DNA of 6,612 bases. Origin: Patescibacteria group bacterium. Lineage in GTDB: Bacteria; Patescibacteriota; Minisyncoccia; Phycocordibacterales; PALSA-1337. The stretch's first letter is position 1; every line of letters starts with the position of its first letter. The notes under the pieces were generated by a model that ran no database searches, was not told the origin of the DNA, and saw only the letters and a program-made list of their open reading frames with translations. This document shows, in pieces, positions 1-5,443 of the stretch. The stretch lies in the NCBI GenBank assembly GCA_028864955.1, contig JAGWLE010000038.1, positions 1 to 6,612 on the forward strand. Reading direction: 5' to 3'. The position numbers and the translations under genes were made by a program.

Positions 1-1364
1 TGCGTATGAATGCTCTTTTCCAGACGATCGAGTTCGACGTGGTAGTTCTTTGAAAGCCGTGCCAGTTCCTGTCGATCGATCTTGACTCCCCTCTTTTCCA
101 TCTCGTGCGTGATCGGCATGAGCGGCAACTCGATATCCATGTAAACCTTCTCGACGTTGTGCTGTTTCAAGCCGTCCATGATGATCGGTCTGGCTTCTTC
201 AAATGTCTCTTTGCCCGTGAAGTTGAGGATGTCTTCGATTTTTGGGTTGGTGAGATTGGATTGGATTAACCACAAGGCAGTTCCGACTTTTTCAAGTTCA
301 TCTGGATCGACTGTGTGGTCTCCCTCGCTCGCAAGCTCCTCGGGAGACGTGCTTCGCGAAGCGGGCGAGGTTTGACTTTTGACTTTTGACTTTTGACTTT
401 CAGGCTTCTTCCCGTCCCAGTTCTCCATAACCTGCTTCAATCGTTGCGGCAACGTTCTAAATTCGAGGGATGTCCAAAGCGCATTGATCTTCTTTGGATC
501 GATCGTATCCCTGAATGTCTTCTCGGGAAACGCAAACGTGATAGGTGCGTCGCGGCGGATGGTCGCCAGCATCTTGCTGAACTCGGCTTCTTCTTTGTTA
601 TCTTTGAGAAGCTGGACGATTCGCGGCGAAATGCCCGCCTTTTTGAACTTGGCTTCACGGCCAGCCTCAAGCTCCTTGTACATATTTTCAATGGACCCAA
701 ATTGCTGAATGAGGATCGTCGCCGTCTTTTCGCCAATCCCCTTTACGCCGATGATATTGTCTGAGGGATCGCCGCGCAGTCCCTTGTAGTCGGGTATGAG
801 TGCCGGCCCAAATCCATAGCGTTCGATCACGCCCTTCTCGTCATACATGATCGTATCCTTGATGCCCTTTTTCAAGGTGTAGACTTGAACTTTTTTGTCA
901 TCGACGAGCTGCAGCGTGTCCATATCTCCCGAGGCAATAATAATATCTGTGCTTTTGATTTTTGACTTTTGACTTTTGACTTGTTCGACGATCGTGCCGA
1001 GCATGTCATCCGCTTCGAACCCTTCTTTGTCATATATCGGTATATCCATGGCCTCAAATATTTTGCGCGATGAAATCATCTGCGCCACGAGCGCCTCATC
1101 GGCGGCTTTGCGGCCGGCTTTGTATTCTTTGTATATCTCATGCCGGTACGTCGGCCCTTTGAGGTCATAACAGGCAGCTATATAATCCGGCTTCAAATCC
1201 TCGATAATCTTGAGAAGCATCGATGAAAGCCCGTAGAGAGCACCGGTCGGTTCGCCTTTCGAGGTCGAAAAGTCAGGTAAGGCGTGGTACGCGCGGTGTA
1301 AGATAGCGTGCGCATCGAGGAGAATGAGCCTGGTATTCGCTTTGGTGTCTTTGGCGACGCTCAT
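1..1364 (-). CDS. polA: DNA polymerase I, N-terminal 454 residues (runs off left edge)
   Basis: DNA polymerase I fills gaps and removes RNA primers with its 5' nuclease. The frame is open from the ATG at 1364 to the left edge, with the last whole codon at 3-5. Residues 11-305 are a 5' nuclease: LLDAHA (D17), a GPTYRHE segment near 70-76, EADD (117-120), SGDMDTLQLV (D147, D149), GDPSDN (D199, D202), then a helix-hairpin-helix GVKGIGEKTA (206-215). Residues 310-360 are a low-complexity linker holding a repeat insertion. Residues 363-408 resemble only the C-terminal end of the vestigial exonuclease region of Taq polymerase (ALWLI...SN), and no DxE exonuclease motif is present. Residues 409-454 (IELPLMPITHEMEKRGVKID) begin the polymerase domain; the rest lies outside. 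The start overlaps the tsaE stop as ATGA, so translation is probably coupled. No Shine-Dalgarno sequence is visible. The family call is very secure; loss of proofreading is an inference from missing motifs. Confidence 0.97.
   Translation of the reverse strand, partial: MSVAKDTKANTRLILLDAHAILHRAYHALPDFSTSKGEPTGALYGLSSMLLKIIEDLKPDYIAACYDLKGPTYRHEIYKEYKAGRKAADEALVAQMISSRKIFEAMDIPIYDKEGFEADDMLGTIVEQVKSQKSKIKSTDIIIASGDMDTLQLVDDKKVQVYTLKKGIKDTIMYDEKGVIERYGFGPALIPDYKGLRGDPSDNIIGVKGIGEKTATILIQQFGSIENMYKELEAGREAKFKKAGISPRIVQLLKDNKEEAEFSKMLATIRRDAPITFAFPEKTFRDTIDPKKINALWTSLEFRTLPQRLKQVMENWDGKKPESQKSKVKSQTSPASRSTSPEELASEGDHTVDPDELEKVGTALWLIQSNLTNPKIEDILNFTGKETFEEARPIIMDGLKQHNVEKVYMDIELPLMPITHEMEKRGVKIDRQELARLSKNYHVELDRLEKSIHT
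318..370. repeat. Palindromic repeat element within polA
   Basis: Nested inverted repeats are packed into 53 bp: GTCTCCC (318-324) pairs perfectly with GGGAGAC (342-348); GCTTCGCGAAGC (351-362) is a perfect 12-bp palindrome; and CCTCGCTCGC (323-332) matches GCGGGCGAGG (361-370) as an inverted repeat with one mismatch. The element is GC-richer than the surrounding gene and abuts the heptamer array at 371. It is translated in frame as a Ser/Pro/Glu-rich linker stretch (about polA residues 332-347). It resembles the palindromic elements known inside Rickettsia genes in general behaviour, but no family is recognised here. Whether it is mobile cannot be seen from one copy. Confidence 0.6.
371..398 (-). 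repeat. Heptanucleotide tandem array, 4 copies (polA linker)
   Basis: Four exact copies of TTTGACT (plus strand), or AGTCAAA in the polA sense direction, run 371-377, 378-384, 385-391 and 392-398. In polA they encode the cyclic peptide SQKSKVK (residues 323-331), in the linker between the nuclease and the remnant exonuclease region. The array directly abuts the palindromic element at 318-370, and together they span 81 bp (27 codons). Heptamer arrays of this general kind are known from cyanobacteria (STRR sequences); any relationship is not shown. Confidence 0.9.
954..981 (-). repeat. Heptanucleotide tandem array, second site in polA
   Basis: Three exact copies of TTTGACT (961-967, 968-974, 975-981) are preceded by a degenerate copy TTTGATT (954-960). 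The unit, orientation and total length match those of the array at 371-398, although the two lie about 560 bp apart. Here the array encodes VKSQKSKIK (about residues 129-137), between the helix that follows EADD and the strand leading to SGDMD, so it lengthens a surface loop of the 5' nuclease domain without touching catalytic residues. Confidence 0.88.
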
Positions 1365-1846
1365 GCGTGCATTGTAGCAGAGCTCACAGAGATTGTATGC
1401 GTGCCATCTTTGATCTCGAAATGCAGGTTTTCCTGCGGCATGAATCGCTTCAACTCGACATTTTCCGGCCATTCGACCATGATCAAGTTGTTCGGATCAG
1501 CCATCAAATTCTCAAATTTGAGCGCTTCGAGTTCTTCAGGCCGTTCCAGTCTGTAGGCGTCTATGTGAACTAATCGTGGAAAAATTTTGTCCGCTGTTTC
1601 ATATATTTTCATGAGCACGAATGTCGGACTGGTGATTTCTTCCGAGACGCCAAGTGATTTGGCTAAACATTTCACAAATGCCGTCTTGCCTGCGCCCAAG
1701 TGGCCGGAGAGACCAACTAAAAAAGCCTCGTCTTTTTCAAAATTTGTCATTGCCCCATTTCTCTCCTGTCGTTTATGAATATGTGCCAGCCAATCTGCGG
1801 CTATTTTCTGTGTCTCTTCGAGAGAATTAGACTGGAAATGCTTCAT
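1361..1846 (-). CDS. tsaE: tRNA threonylcarbamoyladenosine biosynthesis ATPase TsaE
   Basis: TsaE is the P-loop ATPase that works with TsaB and TsaD in making N6-threonylcarbamoyladenosine at position 37 of ANN-decoding tRNAs, in the cytoplasm. The 161-residue protein has a Walker A GHLGAGKT (about 48-55; the usual second residue is Asp, here His), the family SPTF motif (73-76), HIDAYRL (94-100) and VEWPE (124-128), all in the normal order and at about normal length. The ATG at 1846 is preferred over an in-frame TTG at 1852, because a TGATATGAT extended -10 box ends at 1853 and transcription should begin near 1846-1847. The stop TGA (1363-1361) overlaps the polA ATG. It is transcribed divergently from the PilB-like gene. 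TsaB and TsaD are not in the window. Confidence 0.95.
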   Translation of the reverse strand: MKHFQSNSLEETQKIAADWLAHIHKRQERNGAMTNFEKDEAFLVGLSGHLGAGKTAFVKCLAKSLGVSEEITSPTFVLMKIYETADKIFPRLVHIDAYRLERPEELEALKFENLMADPNNLIMVEWPENVELKRFMPQENLHFEIKDGTHTISVSSATMHA

Positions 1847-1852
1847 ATTCAA

Positions 1853-1861
1853 ATCATATCA
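1853..1861 (-). promoter_or_regulatory. Extended -10 promoter of tsaE-polA
   Basis: Read on the minus strand this is TGATATGAT, an extended -10 (TGn followed by TATGAT, 5 of 6 consensus). Only 6 nt separate it from the tsaE ATG, so a transcript would start at or next to the A of ATG. No good -35 is seen; TTGTTT at 1880-1875 is the nearest and is poor. The call is from motif and position only. Confidence 0.5.
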
Positions 1862-1867
1862 ATAAGG

Positions 1868-1873
1868 TATAAT
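1868..1873 (+). promoter_or_regulatory. -10 box of the pilB-like gene
   Basis: A perfect TATAAT lies 7 nt before the ATG at 1881, so initiation at the usual distance falls on or beside the start codon and the mRNA would be leaderless. No recognisable -35 and no Shine-Dalgarno sequence are present. It lies only 9 bp from the divergent tsaE -10 box. Confidence 0.55.
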
Positions 1874-1880
1874 TAAACAA

Positions 1881-3554
1881 ATGACCCTGACCTTCGACGA
1901 AGACAAACAGAAGCGCAAATTGAATGAACTCTTGCACAAGGAAGAAGAGGATTTGGTGCAGATCTTGGCGGGAAAATATGGCGTTGAATATGTAAATCTC
2001 CAAGGCATCGGCACGAACGCTGATGCCCTACGATTGATCAATGAGAGTACGGCGCGAGCGGCACAGGTGGCGGCGTATGCCCTCATCGACAAGAAGGTCA
2101 AAATCGCCGTACGCAATCCGCAAGATGAAAAAGTCATGGCGGTCATCGAGACGCTCCAAACCAAAGGTTATTCTCCGGAAATTTTCATCACTTCAACGCA
2201 AAGCTTGGAAAAGGCCTGGAAAACTTACAGAGACATCTCGTTTGCCTACGAAAGCAAGGCTGGTTCGTTGGAAATTTCAAATGAGGATATCTCATCGATC
2301 ATCGAAGAGGCCAAATCTCTGCCAGAAGTTATTGCAACGCTCGAAAAAACTGTCGCCGCAAAGAAAAGTTATCGGGTGTCACGAATTCTCGAGACTATAG
2401 TTGCCGGCGCGCTGGCCGTAGACGCCTCGGACATTCATCTTGAGCCGGAAGAAGCCTATATCCGCCTGCGCTATCGTCTCGATGGCGTTCTCCAGGAAGT
2501 TATAAATTTCGATAACGAGACGTATGCCCTGCTCCTCTCGCGCATCAAGCTGATTTCCGGCATGAAATTGAATATCAAGAAAGATTCGCAAGACGGCCGT
2601 TTCAGCATCAAGCTTTCCGGCAGTGAAATAGAAGTCCGCGTTTCCGTCCTGCCCGGCGCTTACAACGAATCGATTGTTATGCGCCTCCTCAATCCCAAAT
2701 CCATCGCCGTACCGCTCGAAGAGCTCGGCATCCACCCCAAACTCCTTGCGTTGCTCCTCAAAGAGATGGACAGGCCAGATGGCATGATTTTGACGACCGG
2801 CCCGACCGGTTCCGGAAAAACCACGACGCTCTATGCGTTCTTAAAGAAGATACACACGCCGCAGGTCAAGATTATCACTATCGAAGATCCGATTGAATAC
2901 CACCTGCCGGGTATTGTGCAAACACAAGTCAATGATAAGGGCTATACCTTCCTCGAAGGTTTGCGCGCCGCCGTCCGCCAAGACCCCGACATCATCATGG
3001 TCGGTGAAATCCGCGACAACGAGACTGCTGACATCGCCATCAATTCAGCGCTGACTGGCCACCTGGTATTTTCAACCTTGCATACAAACGACGCGGCCGG
3101 AACATTCCCCCGTTTGATCGATCTCGGCGTCAATTCAAAAGTCATCACGTCAGCCATCCGGATCGCCATGGCCCAGCGCCTGGCGCGGCGTTTGTGCGAA
3201 TTTTGCAAAAAAGAAGTGTCGCTCGAAGGTGACATGCAGAAAGAAATCGAAACAATCGTGGCAGGCATCGAGGACAAAACGCTCATTCCTGATTCGAGGA
3301 CAAGGATCTGGGAAGCGGTCGGCTGTGAGAAATGCAACAATACCGGCTACAAAGGACGTGTTGGCATATACGAAGCGATTCTCACGGATGAAAAGATCGA
3401 GAATGCCGTAGAAATGAACCCGAGCGAACGGGAGATCTGGGCCGCCGCCAAGGGTCAAGGCCTGCTCACCATGAAACAGGATGGCGTGCTCAAAATTCTA
3501 GCCGGCATGACGTCATTGGCGGAACTCGAGCGCGTCATTGCATTAACAGATTAG
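1881..3554 (+). CDS. pilB: Type IV pilus assembly / type II secretion ATPase, GspE/PilB family
   Basis: This hexameric secretion-superfamily ATPase would sit at the inner face of the membrane and drive assembly of pilin-like subunits. The protein is 557 residues. Residues 20-115 match the C-terminal alpha/beta part of the GspE N-terminal (MshEN-type) domain. The N2 domain begins near 165 (DASDIHLEPE, 181-190). The ATPase core has Walker A GPTGSGKT (307-314), the Asp box ITIEDPIEY (332-340), Walker B IIMVGEIRD (371-379) and the His box GHLVFSTLHTND (393-404). Four cysteines (C439, C442, C482, C485) form the zinc site typical of PilB/GspE and absent from PilT, which favours assembly over retraction. 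The N-terminal subdomain with the RLG...L motif that binds cyclic-di-GMP in MshE appears to be missing. No pilT, pilC or pilin gene is adjacent, so the symbol is by family; gspE is the alternative name. Confidence 0.95.
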   Translation: MTLTFDEDKQKRKLNELLHKEEEDLVQILAGKYGVEYVNLQGIGTNADALRLINESTARAAQVAAYALIDKKVKIAVRNPQDEKVMAVIETLQTKGYSPEIFITSTQSLEKAWKTYRDISFAYESKAGSLEISNEDISSIIEEAKSLPEVIATLEKTVAAKKSYRVSRILETIVAGALAVDASDIHLEPEEAYIRLRYRLDGVLQEVINFDNETYALLLSRIKLISGMKLNIKKDSQDGRFSIKLSGSEIEVRVSVLPGAYNESIVMRLLNPKSIAVPLEELGIHPKLLALLLKEMDRPDGMILTTGPTGSGKTTTLYAFLKKIHTPQVKIITIEDPIEYHLPGIVQTQVNDKGYTFLEGLRAAVRQDPDIIMVGEIRDNETADIAINSALTGHLVFSTLHTNDAAGTFPRLIDLGVNSKVITSAIRIAMAQRLARRLCEFCKKEVSLEGDMQKEIETIVAGIEDKTLIPDSRTRIWEAVGCEKCNNTGYKGRVGIYEAILTDEKIENAVEMNPSEREIWAAAKGQGLLTMKQDGVLKILAGMTSLAELERVIALTD

Positions 3555-3572
3555 TCTCGCAGACTAGATTTT
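3552..3572 (+). terminator. Possible weak terminator overlapping the pilB stop
   Basis: TAGTCT (3552-3557) and AGACTA (3561-3566) form a perfect 6-bp hairpin with a CGC loop, and the stem includes the stop codon TAG. It is followed by GATTTT, with only four consecutive T. The AT-rich stem and short T run make this a weak candidate at best. Confidence 0.3.
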
Positions 3573-3638
3573 ATCCACACTGTCAATTGCTTTTTTGCTT
3601 GAGAGAGCGCTAGGATGCGGATCAGAGAGATTCGAATG

Positions 3639-3788
3639 CGTAAATCTCTAAGCAATATCTTCTGTCGTGATGACGGAAGCGAGGTAAAGTCCCGAGGATA
3701 ATTCCAGTACGCCAGACCGAGGTCTCGCAACCAAAATGTCCTTAGCACTTTGCCCAAACCTGGGGAGGCCATTGCTTAGAGGTTCACG
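3639..3788 (+). other. Candidate structured RNA / leader element upstream of ruvB
   Basis: This covers most of the 283-bp gap between pilB and ruvB. Three helices nest consistently. P1 is 3639-3656 with 3771-3788: 18 positions, of which 16 are Watson-Crick, one is G-U (3645/3782) and one is an A-C mismatch (3642/3785). P2 is the hairpin 3659-3666 with 3672-3679: 8 bp, one G-U at 3663/3675, loop GTGAT. P3 is 3683-3690 with 3747-3754: 8 bp, one G-U at 3685/3752. A smaller hairpin, AGAC-CGAG-GTCT, fits inside P3 (3714-3725). All three G-U pairs would be A-C mismatches on the other strand, which points to plus-strand RNA. The ruvB ATG is 49 nt beyond P1. The element may be a cis-acting leader, a small RNA processed from the pilB 3' end, or a palindromic repeat. 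No known RNA family is recognised, and the remainder of the gap holds no convincing gene. Confidence 0.4.
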
Positions 3789-3822
3789 AACTTGAAAGAA
3801 GTAATGTACAACAGCATCGTAG

Positions 3823-3828
3823 CATACT
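3823..3828 (+). promoter_or_regulatory. Possible -10 box before ruvB
   Basis: CATACT (4 of 6 against TATAAT) lies 9 nt before the ruvB ATG, the same placement seen for other starts here. TAAAAT at 3830-3835 is a better hexamer but too close to the ATG to give an initiation site upstream of it. TTGAAA at 3792-3797 resembles a -35 but lies about 25 bp away, which is too far. Weak. Confidence 0.25.
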
Positions 3829-3837
3829 GTAAAATAA

Positions 3838-4866
3838 ATGTCAAGAAGCTCGTCTAAAAACTCCCGCGCAGACCGCGGTCCGGAAAATGAAGCGGATACT
3901 GGTTTTCTCGACCAAACCCTGCGGCCTTCGCGTTGGAACGAGTATATAGGCCAGAAAAACATCAAAGATAACCTGCATATTCTACTCACGGCTGCCAAGG
4001 AACGCCGGCACCCGCCTGAACACATCCTTTTTTACGGTCCGCCAGGCCTCGGCAAAACAACCTTGGCCCATTTGATTGCCAAGGAAACTGGCAGCCAGAT
4101 GAAAGTGACTTCCGGGCCGGCCATTCTCAAAGTCGGCGATCTGGCTTCCGTGCTCACCAATCTTTCCGCCGGCGACATTCTCTTCATCGATGAGATTCAT
4201 CGCTTGAATAAAGCCATCGAGGAAGTGCTCTACCCTGCCATGGAAACCGGCACGCTCGACATCATCATCGGCAAGGGACCGTCGGCGCGCACCATCCAGC
4301 TCGATCTGCCGCCGTTCACGCTGATCGCAGCCACGACGCGGATCGCCATGATATCCTCTCCCTTGCGCTCGCGTTTTTCCGGTGGCGTCTTCAAGCTCGA
4401 TTTTTACACCAATGACGAGATCAGCCAGATCATCGGGCGCTCAGCCAAGATCCTCGGCATCGATATCGAACCCGAAGCCGTGCGAGAGATAGCCATCCGG
4501 TCGCGCTTCACGCCGCGCACCGCCAACTATCACCTCAAGCGCTGCCGAGATTACGCGCAGATACACAAATCCGCGTTGACGCGCGACATTGTCGAGAAAG
4601 CCCTTTCCATGCTCGGCGTCGATACCTCCGGCCTCACCGGCGCCGACAGGGAGATCTTGAGGGTCATCATCAGCAAGTTTGGCGGCGGACCCGTCGGCTT
4701 GAATACTATCGCCGCGGCCTTGAGCGAGGAACAGGCGACGATCGAAGAGGTGTACGAGCCGTATTTGATTCAACTCGGACTGCTCGAGCGAACGCCGCGA
4801 GGCAGGATCGCCACAGACAAGGCCTACGCGCATCTCGGAGAAAAAGGCGCGGCCAAGTTGCTTTGA
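3838..4866 (+). CDS. ruvB: Holliday junction branch-migration ATPase RuvB
   Basis: RuvB is the hexameric AAA+ motor that, loaded by RuvA, pumps DNA through Holliday junctions so that RuvC can resolve them. The 342-residue protein is of normal length. It shows the family start (FLDQTLRPSRWNEYIGQ, 23-39), Walker A GPPGLGKTT (67-75), Walker B LFIDEIH (115-121), the LDIIIGKGPSARTIQLDLPPF region (140-160), sensor 1 AATTR (164-168), the arginine-finger region SPLRSRF (174-180), sensor 2 TPRTAN (225-230, R227), and a C-terminal winged helix (about 282-333). A basic, poorly conserved tail precedes residue 20. The ATG at 3838 is kept because the family start follows soon after; no Shine-Dalgarno sequence precedes it. 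yebC and ruvC follow on the same strand; ruvA is not in the window. No LexA-type operator was recognised. Confidence 0.98.
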   Translation: MSRSSSKNSRADRGPENEADTGFLDQTLRPSRWNEYIGQKNIKDNLHILLTAAKERRHPPEHILFYGPPGLGKTTLAHLIAKETGSQMKVTSGPAILKVGDLASVLTNLSAGDILFIDEIHRLNKAIEEVLYPAMETGTLDIIIGKGPSARTIQLDLPPFTLIAATTRIAMISSPLRSRFSGGVFKLDFYTNDEISQIIGRSAKILGIDIEPEAVREIAIRSRFTPRTANYHLKRCRDYAQIHKSALTRDIVEKALSMLGVDTSGLTGADREILRVIISKFGGGPVGLNTIAAALSEEQATIEEVYEPYLIQLGLLERTPRGRIATDKAYAHLGEKGAAKLL

Positions 4867-4882
4867 TTTTCAAAAAAAATAG

Positions 4883-4888
4883 TATATT
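4883..4888 (+). promoter_or_regulatory. Possible internal -10 box before yebC
   Basis: TATATT (5 of 6 against TATAAT) lies in the AT-rich 44-bp gap between ruvB and yebC, 22 nt before the yebC ATG. -35 candidates are badly spaced (TTGATT at 4863-4868 with 14 bp; TTGCTT at 4858-4863 with 19 bp). yebC and ruvC may have their own promoter or simply be read from ruvB. Confidence 0.25.
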
Positions 4889-4910
4889 CTTCAGCATAAT
4901 CATCACAACC

Positions 4911-5441
4911 ATGTCCGGCCATAATAAATTCTCAAAAATCAAGCATTTGAAAGCCAAGAATGACGCGCAGAAGAGTAAAGTTTACGGCAAACTCGTGCGC
5001 CTCATCACCGTGGAGGCCAAGAAAGCAAAAGGTGACGTGCGCTCGCCCGGACTGGCGACAGCCATAGAAAAAGCCCGGAAAGAGAACATGCCCAATGACA
5101 CGATCGACCGCGCCGTCAAGAAAGCCGCCACCGATAACAGCGCGGCTATGGAAAACATCGTCTACGAATCATACGGCCCTGGCGGTGTGGCCATCCTCAT
5201 CGAGGCTCTCACCGACAATCGCAATAAGGCGGCACAGGAGATCAAGCATATTTTGAGCCAAAATGGCTGCGAACTGGCCTCGCCCGGCAGCGCTTCATGG
5301 GCATTCCAAAAGACTCATGAAGGCTGGCAGCCGACGACGACCATGCCTCTCGAGGACGCCGATATTCAGCTTCTGAGCAAGCTGGTTGAAGATCTGGAAG
5401 AAAACGAGGACGTGCAAGATGTCTACACCAACGCGGAATAA
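4911..5441 (+). CDS. yebC: YebC/PmpR (TACO1) family protein, compact form lacking domain 3
   Basis: YebC proteins were long labelled transcriptional regulators; recent work on the family points to relief of ribosome stalling, as for mitochondrial TACO1. The ATG at 4911 gives the hallmark start MSGHNKFSKIKHLKAKNDA; an in-frame TTG at 4863 would add 16 hydrophobic residues foreign to the family. Domain 1 is residues 1-80, with the KARKENMPNDTIDRAVKKA segment at 54-72. The first half of domain 2 is 81-133 (YESYGPGGVAILIEALTDNRN, then GSASWAF). The protein then passes almost directly to the second half of domain 2, PTTTMPL...DLEENEDVQDVYTNAE (141-176). The roughly 65-residue domain 3 that normally lies between is absent, giving 176 residues against about 240-250. 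ruvC starts 2 bp after its stop, so the two are probably coupled. The family call is secure; functional consequences are unknown. Confidence 0.95.
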   Translation: MSGHNKFSKIKHLKAKNDAQKSKVYGKLVRLITVEAKKAKGDVRSPGLATAIEKARKENMPNDTIDRAVKKAATDNSAAMENIVYESYGPGGVAILIEALTDNRNKAAQEIKHILSQNGCELASPGSASWAFQKTHEGWQPTTTMPLEDADIQLLSKLVEDLEENEDVQDVYTNAE

Positions 5442-5443
5442 GT

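Noticed and set aside
1847..1852. TTG start for tsaE two codons upstream
   Set aside because: It would lie directly after the predicted -10 box and so upstream of the expected transcript start; the ATG at 1846 is sufficient.
2379..2735. Long minus-strand frame inside pilB (118 codons), and similar frames opposite ruvB
   Set aside because: These are shadows of strongly conserved genes on the plus strand, with no start signals and no family resemblance.
3571..3579. Perfect DnaA box TTATCCACA
   Set aside because: A single copy only; a near match near 5918-5926 lies inside ruvC. No AT-rich unwinding region, dnaA or dnaN is nearby, and one such site in this much DNA is not surprising.
3681..3692. 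Similarity to the RNase P RNA core (GAGGTAAAGTCC against GAGGAAAGTCC)
   Set aside because: It carries an extra base, and the other universal RNase P segments are absent from the remainder of the gap, which is also too short for a typical RNase P RNA.
3551..3772. Minus-strand open frame of 73 codons in the pilB-ruvB gap
   Set aside because: No family resemblance, odd Arg/Leu-rich composition, no promoter or start signal; it overlaps the pilB stop and the same bases are better explained by the paired RNA-like structure.
3782..3791. GTTC-AC-GAAC as a possible SOS (LexA) operator before ruvB
   Set aside because: It does not match the known LexA box spacings (GAAC-N4-GTTC, GTTC-N7-GTTC or CTG-N10-CAG) and overlaps the right arm of the P1 helix.
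3648..4025. Minus-strand open frame of 125 codons overlapping the ruvB start
   Set aside because: Its first 60-odd codons lie opposite ruvB coding sequence and no recognisable protein results. It could in principle be a remnant gene in the gap, but nothing supports that.
4863..4910. Upstream TTG start for yebC adding 16 hydrophobic residues
   Set aside because: The extension is not a family feature, it overlaps the ruvB stop, and MSGHNKF at 4911 is the standard YebC beginning.
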